Shown piece after piece: positions 8,611 to 17,037 of a stretch of 35,104 nt of DNA. A model generated the notes under the pieces. That model made no database searches, was not told the DNA's origin, and saw only the letters and a program-made list of their open reading frames with translations. Source of the stretch: DAOUBP01 sp034432655 (GTDB lineage Bacteria; Chloroflexota; Anaerolineae; CG2-30-64-16). The translations under genes were made by a program, and so were the position numbers. Location of the stretch: positions 1 through 35,104 of the forward strand of contig DAOUBP010000160.1 of assembly GCA_034432655.1 (NCBI GenBank), in the 5' to 3' direction. The first letter of the stretch is position 1. Each line of letters starts with the position of its first letter.

Positions 8611-8928
8611 TCAGCCTGCGTTCTGATCATGGCTGTCCGAGGCGTCCAACTCGGCTGCGAATTCGTCCAGGTTGCCGGCCAGGATCGCCCGGCGGTGGAG
8701 CGCACGCAGCTGCCCCAGGTCCTCGATGCGGTTCACAGCGTTTTCCAGCGCAGCCGGCAGCTGGCCGAAACGGAGCTCCAGCGCGACGAGGACGCTCTCG
8801 CGAGCGGCTGCGAGCTGTCCTTGCTGGAGACCTTGCTGGAGACCTTGCTGGAGACCTTCACGGCGCCCCTCTTCAAGCCCTTGCTGTTTCCACTCTTTGG
8901 TCCATTCGATGACACGTTCTGCCAACAT
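8611..8928 (-). CDS. Nested in-frame small protein (RpnS-like antitoxin), inferred
   Basis: Inside the Rpn gene, ATG 8928 (codon 240) is in frame and would give a 105-residue C-terminal product starting MLAERVIEWTKEW. It is preceded by AGGAGGT (minus strand, 8942-8936) with a 7-nt spacer, the best Shine-Dalgarno in this part of the window and far better than that of the full gene. The product contains the GLQQ repeats and a helix-rich tail. In known Rpn systems the small RpnS form is translated from such an internal start and blocks the toxic RpnL form through a dimer helix with variable four-residue repeats. Separate translation here is an inference from sequence. Confidence 0.7.
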   Translation of the reverse strand: MLAERVIEWTKEWKQQGLEEGRREGLQQGLQQGLQQGQLAAARESVLVALELRFGQLPAALENAVNRIEDLGQLRALHRRAILAGNLDEFAAELDASDSHDQNAG

Positions 8929-9645
8929 ACTTCTTACCTCCTGTAGTTCGGTCACTTCCGGCATGATTACCCCTGGCAGTCGCGCCGGCAGCAGCACGTG
9001 CCGCAGCCATACTGTAAACGCGCGCCGGAGACTGGTTTGTTCCGGTGCGGCCAGCCATTCCACCAGGCTTTCCACCACTCGTCGCATATCTTCGGGCTGC
9101 CGGCTGTGCTCCAGGCGAAACAGTGCAGCCACCAAGTTACGCGTCTCGGGCAAGGCAGCCACGGGCAGCGCGCCTTCATCAATCAGCAAGTAACGTACCT
9201 GCGGCCGATAGGCCGCCAGGCCGGCCGGCCCTGCCGCCACCAGCTCGGCAATATCGGTGGCGGCCTGCCAGCGCGGCAGGCCGTTGTAGAGCACGATCGG
9301 CACGACCGGAGGCAACCGGCCAGCCGGCGCCAGGTCGCGACGGCGGATCAGGTCTTGATAAAGCAGACCGATGTAGGTCATCACCCGCACCGCCATGTAC
9401 GGATCGACGCTGGACTGAAACTCCAGCAGCAGATAGACATATAGCCAACCGCCACGCAGCCGCACCCGCCAGACCAGGTCCTCCTCACGTGTGCGCAGGT
9501 CGTCGCTGACGTAGCTGCCGCTGACCTTCTCCAGGGTGCTGAAGTCCACCTCCTGCACCCAGGGCTCAGGCACAAAGCCCCGCAGCAGGTCGGCGACCAT
9601 TTCCGGGTGCGAAAACAGGTCCTTGTAGCTGGCGTCGTGATACAT
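8611..9645 (-). CDS. Rpn family nuclease / putative transposase (full-length RpnL-type toxin)
   Basis: A 344-residue Rpn (PD-(D/E)XK, YhgA-like) protein. The N-terminal nuclease core shows the acidic residue in EEDLVWRVR (Asp56) and the E-x-Q pair in LLLEFQSSVD (Glu75, Gln77), then a long helical C-terminus. Residues 264-275 are three perfect GLQQ tetrapeptide repeats, encoded by three 12-bp repeats at 8821-8856. Rpn proteins promote RecA-independent recombination and cleave DNA. In studied bacteria the full-length protein is toxic and anti-phage, and is held in check by its own separately translated C-terminus. The same arrangement is visible here (see 8611-8928). The gene interrupts the glycan cluster and has its own candidate promoter. 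No terminal inverted repeats or target duplications are seen. Confidence 0.9.
   Translation of the reverse strand: MYHDASYKDLFSHPEMVADLLRGFVPEPWVQEVDFSTLEKVSGSYVSDDLRTREEDLVWRVRLRGGWLYVYLLLEFQSSVDPYMAVRVMTYIGLLYQDLIRRRDLAPAGRLPPVVPIVLYNGLPRWQAATDIAELVAAGPAGLAAYRPQVRYLLIDEGALPVAALPETRNLVAALFRLEHSRQPEDMRRVVESLVEWLAAPEQTSLRRAFTVWLRHVLLPARLPGVIMPEVTELQEVRSMLAERVIEWTKEWKQQGLEEGRREGLQQGLQQGLQQGQLAAARESVLVALELRFGQLPAALENAVNRIEDLGQLRALHRRAILAGNLDEFAAELDASDSHDQNAG
8821..8856 (-). repeat. Three perfect 12-bp tandem repeats encoding GLQQ
   Basis: TTGCTGGAGACC occurs three times in a row on the plus strand at 8821-8832, 8833-8844 and 8845-8856. Read on the coding (minus) strand each unit is Gly-Leu-Gln-Gln. 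Gain or loss of a unit keeps the frame, so the length of this helix could vary between strains. Confidence 0.95.
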
Positions 9646-9677
9646 TGCGATTCTCGCCGATGCTTACTTCTGACGCT

Positions 9678-9706
9678 ATTCTACATCAAATCAGTGCGTC
9701 AGCCAA
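9678..9706 (-). promoter_or_regulatory. Candidate sigma-70-type promoter for the rpn gene
   Basis: On the minus strand TTGGCT (9706-9701) and TAGAAT (9683-9678) are separated by 17 bp, close to the consensus pair. Transcription would begin near 9671, about 26 nt before the Rpn start at 9645. It lies in the 95-bp gap after the preceding glycosyltransferase gene (which ends at 9741). Confidence 0.4.
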
Positions 9707-9740
9707 GCGGTGCAGCGGTCGGCCAGATAAGACAGCGAAT

Positions 9741-11759
9741 TCAGCGCGACAGCCAGCCTATCAGAAAGGGCGGTGCAATCGGCTCTCCGCCGAAGGGATA
9801 GGCCGTGACTTCCACCCGGTAGCGACCGGGCCCGGCCCAATCCGGCCAGGCGACCCGGTAGACATCGCGCATCACGTAGCCGGCCGGCCAGCGGTCGGTG
9901 CTGAAGCGGCCCGCGCCCGGCGAGCGTTTCCACTCCCAGATCAGCGTCCCATCTTCGGCCGTCACCCGCAGGATGGTGCGCCAGTCCTGCGTTGGGCGAT
10001 CGGCTGCCGTCCAGTAAAGGATCGGGTCTCCGTCGAGGGTTGCAGCCAGCAACGTGATCTCGCCGAACGGCACCGGCTCAAGCGACTCGCTGGACGTGAG
10101 AGCTTGTTCTGTCGCCTGCCGGGCTGCGCTGACCGGCGGCGCGTACGCGGGTTGGATCACGCCCACCAGCCCATACAGGCCCAACGCCAGGCTGAGAAAT
10201 GTGATCGCGACAGCAGCGCGTAGCTCCCACCGTTCCGGCAGCCAGGCCAGCCAGCCCAGCGCCAGCAACCCCGCCAATGGGCCGACAGCCGGATAGAGCA
10301 GCCGCCCCTGGTCGGTGCCCAGCGCCGTCAGTGAGTACTGCCAGATGCCCAGGGCAGTAAGTGCGACCGCTGTGGCCAGCAGCACGATGGCGAACCGCTC
10401 GGCGCCATTCCGCCGACGGAACAGCGCCCACACCACGCCTAGGCCGGCCAGGGCGGTCGCCAGGGCCAGCACCCCATACAGCCAGCCGGCCATGGGGATA
10501 TGCCCCGCGCCGCCGAACTTGCCCCAAAAGGAGACGAACCAACCGCGCAGCAGCCAGACGGTATCGGCAGCCGTCCACGGCCCTGTGCGCAGGTCTACTG
10601 TCTGGCGGGCGAATGCCATGCCCAAGGGATCGCCGTACAAAGTCCAGTTGCGCCAGAACCAGGGTGCAGCGATCAGCAGGGCGGGTACAAAGACCGACAG
10701 GCCGGCGATAAGCATACGGCGCAGCGTTTGAAAGCGTTGCGATCGTCGCTCCGCAGGCGCAGGCTGCGGACTCGAGGCTTCGGCCGGTTGCGTTTGCCCT
10801 GGCGAGAGATCAGCGGAAACGTGCCGTCTCTCGGCCAACCATATCCCGGCCACGATCGCGATCCCTACTACCGGCCACAACGCGGCTGTGCTTACCTTGG
10901 CCAGCAGCCCGCACCCCAGCGCCAGCGGTGTCCACCAGCCGGCTTTGAAAAGGGGTCTTTGTGACGCGGGAGTGAAGGCTTCGGCCGGTCTCTCGCGCGG
11001 CGCGCTAGACCGGTCAAAGCCTGGAGTCCGATCTGACTGAACTCTCTGCGCCGCTACGCCCGCGCGGAAGATCGCAACCCCGCCCCACAACGCCAGCGTG
11101 CCGCACAGCGCGGCCAGGTTGTCGTTGTTGGCCGAGCCGCCGATGAACGCGAACTCGGGCAGGAACGCCAGCAGCCCCGCCCCGGCCAGCGCCACGGCCG
11201 GCCGCTCCGGCAGTGCCGCGCGCAACAGCCCAAACGTGGCCCACACTGTCAGCGTGCTCAGCAACGCCGACCAGAGACGGGCCAGGTGAAACGCCAGCGG
11301 CCCACTGCGCCACGGCCAGTCTTCAAGGGCTGTGTGCACGAAGAAGTTGGGACTGCCGGCCTCATCCCAGTCGGCGGGGTCCAGCCGGATGTCGGGGTTG
11401 GCGCGCAGGAAGTCGGTCCGCGGCTCGGCCAGGGAGGCGACCAGCGCGGCTGTGGCGTGGTACAGGGGCGGGTGCTTGGCCTGGGTCATGGCCGGTCCTT
11501 CAGGAAGCCGGTGCTCGCGAGCAAGATAGACGATGTAGGCCCAGTGATCCGCCTCGTCGGGCGCCTCGCCCAGGGGGACGACCGCGCTGTAGGCGACGGT
11601 GAGGGCCAGGTGGGCGATGAGAAGCAGGAGCAAGGCCCGGCGGTTGGAACCGCGGCTACCGTTGCGCGGCCGACCTGCGTCGGCTGCGTGGGTCGGGTCA
11701 GTCTGCGTGGGCAGACTTCGCAATAGTAGCCGTGACCTCGGTCGCCAGGCGTTCGTCAT
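9741..11759 (-). CDS. GT-C-fold membrane glycosyltransferase (GT39-like) with C-terminal beta module
   Basis: A 672-residue multi-pass membrane protein. After a charged N-terminus and the first helix comes the acidic loop motif APDEADHWAY (Asp-Glu at 68-69), as in polyprenyl-phosphate-sugar-using GT-C enzymes. About ten further helices follow. Two low-complexity loops (around RSSAPRERPAEAF and EASSPQPAPAERR) separate helices. The C-terminal 100 residues form a beta-rich domain with TDRWPAGYVMRD and GPGRYRVEV, the same pattern that ends the neighbouring glycosyltransferases. It probably transfers a sugar to an extracytoplasmic acceptor; donor and acceptor are unknown. Its ATG overlaps the upstream gene's stop as ATGA. 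The Shine-Dalgarno GGAGGT lies 6 nt upstream, inside that gene's last codons. Confidence 0.82.
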   Translation of the reverse strand: MTNAWRPRSRLLLRSLPTQTDPTHAADAGRPRNGSRGSNRRALLLLLIAHLALTVAYSAVVPLGEAPDEADHWAYIVYLAREHRLPEGPAMTQAKHPPLYHATAALVASLAEPRTDFLRANPDIRLDPADWDEAGSPNFFVHTALEDWPWRSGPLAFHLARLWSALLSTLTVWATFGLLRAALPERPAVALAGAGLLAFLPEFAFIGGSANNDNLAALCGTLALWGGVAIFRAGVAAQRVQSDRTPGFDRSSAPRERPAEAFTPASQRPLFKAGWWTPLALGCGLLAKVSTAALWPVVGIAIVAGIWLAERRHVSADLSPGQTQPAEASSPQPAPAERRSQRFQTLRRMLIAGLSVFVPALLIAAPWFWRNWTLYGDPLGMAFARQTVDLRTGPWTAADTVWLLRGWFVSFWGKFGGAGHIPMAGWLYGVLALATALAGLGVVWALFRRRNGAERFAIVLLATAVALTALGIWQYSLTALGTDQGRLLYPAVGPLAGLLALGWLAWLPERWELRAAVAITFLSLALGLYGLVGVIQPAYAPPVSAARQATEQALTSSESLEPVPFGEITLLAATLDGDPILYWTAADRPTQDWRTILRVTAEDGTLIWEWKRSPGAGRFSTDRWPAGYVMRDVYRVAWPDWAGPGRYRVEVTAYPFGGEPIAPPFLIGWLSR

Positions 11760-14062
11760 GGCCGAACCTCCAGCGACCCAACGGAGATGCGTGGATCGGT
11801 TACGCTGCCGTCAACCGGCATCAACGGCTTGTCCGCCGCGCCGGGCCGATAGAGGCCGGCCTTGATGCGGTAGGTGCCGGCAGGTAAATCGGCTGGCAGC
11901 CGGACCACATGGCGATCCGGAAGGAGCTGGCCGATCCACCACCGGCTCGCGGGTGTGTAGCTGCTCGCCAGCGGCGCGTCGTGTCCCATCACCATTCTGC
12001 CGTCCGGCGTCAATACGTGCATGAACGCAGTTAGCGGCTCCGGCGGCCCGGTCACCAGCCAGTAGAGCGTCACCTGGGCAGCTTCGCCTGAGCGAATGGG
12101 TGTGATCAGGGCCGATTCCAGGCGGACATTGCCATAATCGGCCCCGATCGGCGACGGGATCTGCTCTTTGGCCAGCCAACCGCTGCCCCCGATTACGCCC
12201 AGGGCGGTTATTGTCAGCCACAGGCTGATGTTGAGCGGACGATGTCGCGTGCGTTGGATGGCAATGAGGCCGAGAATGGCAAGCCAGCCTAACGCGGCTG
12301 TGGCCCAGCCGGCCCAAACCGCCGGTGTCGCGCCCCAGCGCCGCACAACCTCGTGCTCACCGGCCGGGAGATCCACGGCCAAGAGCCCCAGGTCACCAAT
12401 CGGGTAAGTCGGTCGCGGTTGCCCGTCCACCTTGACGCGCCAGGCGGGATAATAAAATGTATGATAGACCAGCTGACCCGGCGTGGACGCTGTGTAGCTC
12501 AGCCGTTCGCCCAGATAGCCTTGTGCCAGCACCTGAATAGTCTGAATGGTTTGTGGCGGTTGCGAGTAGTCTGCGCCGCCGCTGGGCTTGCGACCGATGG
12601 CCCAACGTTGCTCCGTCACCCAACGGGGCAAGAACTCGCCGGCCCAGGAAGCGCCTACCTGGCCGTGCTTAGCGTCGAAATCCCACATCTGCTCCGGGGT
12701 CAGGTCGGCTGCGGTGAACGGCGCCGGGGCCGCGCGCAGCCCGCCAAAGGTGTTCAATGCCAGGCAGACAGCCAGAACCAGGGCAAAACTTCGGGCTAGC
12801 GGTCCTGTCAGGGGAGGTCGGACGCGCGTTCTCAGCCATTGGTGACCGACCTCCAGTAACCAGGCGAGGACTGCCGCGGTCGCCAGCGCCGTGATGGCCT
12901 GCCAGCGCCAGGGAAACTGCAGCTTGCCCAATATGGGAGCCACTCCGTCCCACACGAACGCACTGCTCTTTGTGTTGAGCCACAACGTTGCCAGCGCGAT
13001 CCCGATGCCTGCGCCTAACCCGGTGCGATGACCCCGGGTGGTCGGCAGAAGCATCAAGCTTCCCGCAATGATGAGCAAAAGCGCAACGTAAGTGGGAACG
13101 GGCACGATCGGTTGGGCCGCAGCAGGATAGTGATAGAGCAGTGAAAAGTCGAATAGATTGTCCAGGCCCGCGAAATGCGCTGCGTATCCATGCGCCTCAG
13201 GTGTTGCGCCGAGGCCTACCCACCCCGTCTCCAGGAGCGCTGGCAGCGTATAAGGCCCAGTGAGCAGCGCGGCCAGGGCTAAAGGCAGTACCCAGCCCCA
13301 GACTTTTACAAGCGAAGGCAGCAGGCGGCTGCTCCTTGCCCCGGGCAACACGATAACCGCAGTCCCGGCCAGCGCTGCGCCGAGCCCGATCAGCGCCGCC
13401 ATCAATGCGGTCAGGTTGTGGGTCAAGATCAGGCCTGCCCAGCTGAGGGCCGCGAGGAGCAGGGGACCTGCCCTGATAATGGCTGCGCTGCACAGACTGT
13501 CTGAAGGCTCGATTCCAAATGAGGTGCTTGCGCAAGTTGATTTCAGCCACCGCACGGTCGCCCAAGCGATCAGCGGCGGCCACAGGAACGCAGCGAACTC
13601 GGGCAAAGCGCCACGCACAAACAGATCGTACAGGCGATAGGGAAAGGCGAGGTAGAGGATGGCCCCCAGGGCTGCGGGGAGCGGGTGGGCCCAATAGCGC
13701 AACAGGACATACGCGGCCCACCCGGACAGGGCGTAACAAGCGGCCAGAGTCACGCGTGTGGCTGTGATCACGTCCAGCCCGGCCAGATGCAGGAGCGCCG
13801 GCGGATAGTAGAAAAGCGGTGCATAGAAGTTCAGCACCGGGTAGCCGTAACCGAACGCGAAGTCGGGGAACCAGCGCGGGTAGAGCACCCCCATGCGCAG
13901 CGCCTCGGCCAGCGCACGTACACGATGAAGATGAAACAAGCCATCGGGCGTATCAGGCCAGGTGATGGTGAGCAGGTAGAGGAGCAGGGCAGGCATGAGA
14001 GCTGTCAGTGTTGGGATCAGCACGCACAGCCAACGAAGCCGGGGTGGTCGTGCATGTATCAC
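11756..14062 (-). CDS. PTPS_related-type membrane protein (GT-C-like) with C-terminal beta module
   Basis: A 768-residue membrane protein. The N-terminal region YPRWFPDFAFGYGYPVLNFY, after the acidic loop TWPDTPDGLFHLHR (Asp37, Asp40), is typical of the family named '6-pyruvoyl-tetrahydropterin synthase-related'. That name is misleading because no pterin synthase domain is present. These proteins look like GT-C glycosyltransferases. About ten helices, an extracytoplasmic stretch (about 460-560) and two more helices lead to a C-terminal beta module (about 640-768) with WWIGQLLPD and PADLPAGTYRIKAGLY. It starts with GTG 14062, which overlaps the upstream stop as GTGA, 6 nt after GGAGGT. It ends in LEVRP, whose codons carry the Shine-Dalgarno of the next gene. 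The substrate is unknown. Confidence 0.82.
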   Translation of the reverse strand: MIHARPPRLRWLCVLIPTLTALMPALLLYLLTITWPDTPDGLFHLHRVRALAEALRMGVLYPRWFPDFAFGYGYPVLNFYAPLFYYPPALLHLAGLDVITATRVTLAACYALSGWAAYVLLRYWAHPLPAALGAILYLAFPYRLYDLFVRGALPEFAAFLWPPLIAWATVRWLKSTCASTSFGIEPSDSLCSAAIIRAGPLLLAALSWAGLILTHNLTALMAALIGLGAALAGTAVIVLPGARSSRLLPSLVKVWGWVLPLALAALLTGPYTLPALLETGWVGLGATPEAHGYAAHFAGLDNLFDFSLLYHYPAAAQPIVPVPTYVALLLIIAGSLMLLPTTRGHRTGLGAGIGIALATLWLNTKSSAFVWDGVAPILGKLQFPWRWQAITALATAAVLAWLLEVGHQWLRTRVRPPLTGPLARSFALVLAVCLALNTFGGLRAAPAPFTAADLTPEQMWDFDAKHGQVGASWAGEFLPRWVTEQRWAIGRKPSGGADYSQPPQTIQTIQVLAQGYLGERLSYTASTPGQLVYHTFYYPAWRVKVDGQPRPTYPIGDLGLLAVDLPAGEHEVVRRWGATPAVWAGWATAALGWLAILGLIAIQRTRHRPLNISLWLTITALGVIGGSGWLAKEQIPSPIGADYGNVRLESALITPIRSGEAAQVTLYWLVTGPPEPLTAFMHVLTPDGRMVMGHDAPLASSYTPASRWWIGQLLPDRHVVRLPADLPAGTYRIKAGLYRPGAADKPLMPVDGSVTDPRISVGSLEVRP

Positions 14063-16983
14063 GGCACAACCTCCACGGTCAGCAACCGTGATACATTGTC
14101 AGGCAGTGCAGCGCCGTCCGCGTCTCGGGCAGGCAACCGACTCAGAGTGGCAGGGTCGTACCAGCCTACCACCAACGGATAGCGTCCCGCCGCCAGGTTT
14201 GCCGGAATCGGCAGTGTTGCTTGGTCTAGCAAGATTTCACCGGACAGCCAAGAGGTGGCCGGGCAAGCAGCCTGACACGGTACTGTATCTTCTTGTGCGG
14301 CGGGTCGGCCGTCGAGGCCGATAAGATGCACAAAACGCGTTAGTTCATTCTCGGCCGTGCGCTCGGCGCGCCAGACCAGCGTGAGAGTAAGCGTCTGTCC
14401 GGCTGTGATCCGTAGCGCTCCCGGGCTGACCTGCATTTCCTCGGCTGCAATGGCGCCGAGCAGAGTGATGGTGTCGCCATAGACAGTCTGGGCCGGGAGC
14501 CAGAGATCTGGCGTGTCGAATCGCCGTGGTCGGCCGGACACCTGCACTTCTCCTACTTGTACCCGTTCCAGCCATAAGGTATGGAGGCCCGCTACCAAGT
14601 CCGGCGGCAGCTGCAAGTCTAAATCGGTGTGGACGATGCTGCCGGGAGGCAGGTTGCCCGGCAATTGGGCGATCGCATAGGCGCTGTGTTCGTTCAGGGT
14701 GAATGTGACAGTCTGGGCAGAAGAGACCGCCTCAATCCGCCAGTAGGCCCGCAACGGCAATGTCTGGCCTGGAGTCACCATAGTGGGCCACGGGGCCAGA
14801 CCGAGCAAGGTGATCTTCGCCGAAACAGGCAGGTCCAGGCGATTACGCAGCGGCAACGTTTCAATTGCCACGGGCTGCGGGTTTGGCTGGACCTGAACTT
14901 CGGCAAGGGTGACCGCTATTCGTGCTTCCGGCCCCTGGCGGCGTATCGGCATCAGAGATGCAGCTTCGTATAGGCGCGCTTCCAGCCGCAGCGGGCCGGG
15001 CAGTTGCGTGGCCGGGATCGTGACCAGATGATAGCTGCGCGCAATTGTCTCCGGGCCCCATTGGGATACCGGCAAATGTCGAGCATTCAAGAGCAGACGT
15101 TCATCGGAGGCCAGGCGGTGGCCATTTTTATCAACGATATCCAGTGCTACTTTGAGGTCGGGCCCAAGATCGGAGGTTTGGGGAGGGGATTGCCAGGTGA
15201 GTATCCCCCATATTGCAGTACCGGCCCAGGCTGTTTCGCCATCACGCACGGGGTTTGGGTAGGCCGGGCCCCAACGTACCTCCAGCAGTTGGAAGCCGTT
15301 GCTGAAGGCGGCGTTCAACGTCTGTTGGCGTCCTGGAGCTGCAAACAGCGATTCAGGGCCCAGTTGAAAGGATAGTAAATCAAAACTGCGAAATGATTTG
15401 CGTGCTAGAAGTCTTCCTTCGCGAGCCAGGTAGAATGGTAGTGCCTCTTTGGGGTCGGTATCAACCAGCAGCCCATCACGCCAGGCCGGCACGGCCACAC
15501 GCGCGTTGCGGAGCCTGGGCGCAATGCGTGCGAGTTCGGCCTCCAGTTCTTCTTCGGCTACGGAGACTTGCAGGAATTGTGTTGGCTTGAATGCATAGTC
15601 CAAGATGTAAAAATAGGGGCTGCGCGATACCACGCCGATCACGGTCGGTTCGTTGTGAACCTGCGCACCGTAGGTCCAGATATCTCCCTGGTAGGCATTG
15701 TACAGGTCAGTATCCCGCGCCCAAGTCACGAAATAGGCTTGCACGGTGTTGATGCCGTTCATCATGACAAAACCGATCAAGAGAACGATCGGTGTCCACC
15801 GAAATGCCGTTCTCAGCCTATTGAGACGTTCGATTGTCCATATCAGCGGTATTGTCGCAATCAATAGTGCAGCCGGTAGCGCTCCGAACAAGCGCAAGAA
15901 ATGTGGGTTGTTTTCCGCAGCCAGCACGCCGGGCATGATCATCAGGCCCCACCATAGCAACAGCGTCCAGCGGCGTTGCCGCTGATATGACCTGCCTGCA
16001 AGGAGCTGTGGTGCCCGGACATGTGATTCAATAAGATAAACGAGCGACATGCCTAGCCCTATCACAAATAGGGCCGCCAGCGGCCAGAGGAAAGGTGGCC
16101 GATCCGGTAAGTTATGCCGAGGTAACTGGTCCCCGGTCAGCCCGATAAAGCCGCCCAGCACGCGGCCCAAACTTGCGAGCCCGATGATTGCTTTGCTGGC
16201 CAGATTCTCGGCCCCTACCACATTGGTCACCGTGCCTATTCTTTGGAATGCGTCTTCGGGGTGGATGGCAAAATAACCCGCCAGCGGCGCTACGACCAGG
16301 CCAAACGCCAGGGCTGCCCAAACGATGGTCGGTCGCAGTATGCGCCGTTTGACAGCGGGCAGGGTCAAGTAGAGCAGTGGCCACAATAGCAACGAGGCGC
16401 GTGCAGCCAGATAAGTGTACAAGGTCAGCGCAGCCAGCACGCCGAAGGTGGCTGCCCGCCGTCGGTCGGGCCGATGCGTCCAGGCCAGCCAGGCTGTCAC
16501 GGCCAGGGTCAGGATGAGCGGCAGGGTGTTGGCCCGGAAACTGATGCGGTTGATGCTTTGTGGCCAGTAGTTGACCGCCCAAAAAGCAGCTGCGGTCAAT
16601 CCGGCCACCATTCCGTTGCGGTGTTCTTCTGGCCACAACGCGCGGCCGGCCGTGTACAAGGCGGGGATCATCAGTGTGCCCATCAGCGCTGCGGGCAGGC
16701 GCACAGCGAAGGTCGTGCTGTCCCATGCTGCCACAAACGGGGTGATCAGATAGTTGTATAGCGGCTCCTTGCCTAGCGAGCGCGGGAAAAAGAGCCGAAA
16801 CTGGCCGTGTAATAGCTCGCGCGCATCCAGGCCGTTGCCTGCTTCATCGAACCAGAGCCATGGAGGAATGTGAGCTATGTCCCAGGTGCGCAGTGCCAGC
16901 GTCAATACCATTAGCGCAATGATCAAAGTGGTCGGCGAACGGTATGCGAATTTCACACTGCGTTTCAGGATTGCTGTGACCAT
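14059..16983 (-). CDS. Large ArnT/PMT-like GT-C glycosyltransferase with tandem C-terminal beta modules
   Basis: A 974-residue protein. The first 420 residues are multi-pass with the catalytic-type acidic motif WLWFDEAGNG (Asp46-Glu47) after helix 1 and a PLYNYL segment further on, as in family 39/83 glycosyltransferases. An extracytoplasmic region (about 420-560) leads to about three beta modules (about 565-974). The last shows TSWLSGEILLD and ANLAAGRYPLVVGWYDP. It likely transfers a sugar from a polyprenyl-phosphate donor outside the membrane, and the modules may bind the acceptor glycan or cell wall (inference). The gene follows the 534-residue glycosyltransferase by 54 bp and lacks a Shine-Dalgarno. 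A promoter-like pair lies so close that the mRNA may be leaderless. It ends in VEVVP with the next gene's Shine-Dalgarno inside these codons. Confidence 0.85.
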   Translation of the reverse strand: MVTAILKRSVKFAYRSPTTLIIALMVLTLALRTWDIAHIPPWLWFDEAGNGLDARELLHGQFRLFFPRSLGKEPLYNYLITPFVAAWDSTTFAVRLPAALMGTLMIPALYTAGRALWPEEHRNGMVAGLTAAAFWAVNYWPQSINRISFRANTLPLILTLAVTAWLAWTHRPDRRRAATFGVLAALTLYTYLAARASLLLWPLLYLTLPAVKRRILRPTIVWAALAFGLVVAPLAGYFAIHPEDAFQRIGTVTNVVGAENLASKAIIGLASLGRVLGGFIGLTGDQLPRHNLPDRPPFLWPLAALFVIGLGMSLVYLIESHVRAPQLLAGRSYQRQRRWTLLLWWGLMIMPGVLAAENNPHFLRLFGALPAALLIATIPLIWTIERLNRLRTAFRWTPIVLLIGFVMMNGINTVQAYFVTWARDTDLYNAYQGDIWTYGAQVHNEPTVIGVVSRSPYFYILDYAFKPTQFLQVSVAEEELEAELARIAPRLRNARVAVPAWRDGLLVDTDPKEALPFYLAREGRLLARKSFRSFDLLSFQLGPESLFAAPGRQQTLNAAFSNGFQLLEVRWGPAYPNPVRDGETAWAGTAIWGILTWQSPPQTSDLGPDLKVALDIVDKNGHRLASDERLLLNARHLPVSQWGPETIARSYHLVTIPATQLPGPLRLEARLYEAASLMPIRRQGPEARIAVTLAEVQVQPNPQPVAIETLPLRNRLDLPVSAKITLLGLAPWPTMVTPGQTLPLRAYWRIEAVSSAQTVTFTLNEHSAYAIAQLPGNLPPGSIVHTDLDLQLPPDLVAGLHTLWLERVQVGEVQVSGRPRRFDTPDLWLPAQTVYGDTITLLGAIAAEEMQVSPGALRITAGQTLTLTLVWRAERTAENELTRFVHLIGLDGRPAAQEDTVPCQAACPATSWLSGEILLDQATLPIPANLAAGRYPLVVGWYDPATLSRLPARDADGAALPDNVSRLLTVEVVP

Positions 16984-16989
16984 GTTGGT

Positions 16990-17018
16990 ATTCTAAAGCA
17001 AGGGGTCAACTATCACAA
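16990..17018 (-). promoter_or_regulatory. Candidate promoter for a leaderless transcript
   Basis: Minus strand TTGTGA (17018-17013), a 17-bp spacer and TAGAAT (16995-16990) end 6 nt before ATG 16983. Transcription would begin at or next to the A of the start codon. The gene has no Shine-Dalgarno, which fits a leaderless message. The -35 match is only 4 of 6. Confidence 0.35.
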
Positions 17019-17037
17019 ACGGGCCGATGCGGGCAGG

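Noticed and set aside
8611..9645. Insertion sequence transposase
   Set aside because: The Rpn family is sometimes labelled transposase, but no terminal inverted repeats, target duplication or DDE motif is visible.
11756..14062. Pterin biosynthesis enzyme
   Set aside because: The family name mentions 6-pyruvoyl-tetrahydropterin synthase, but the protein is a polytopic membrane protein and lacks that enzyme's fold and zinc-site motif.
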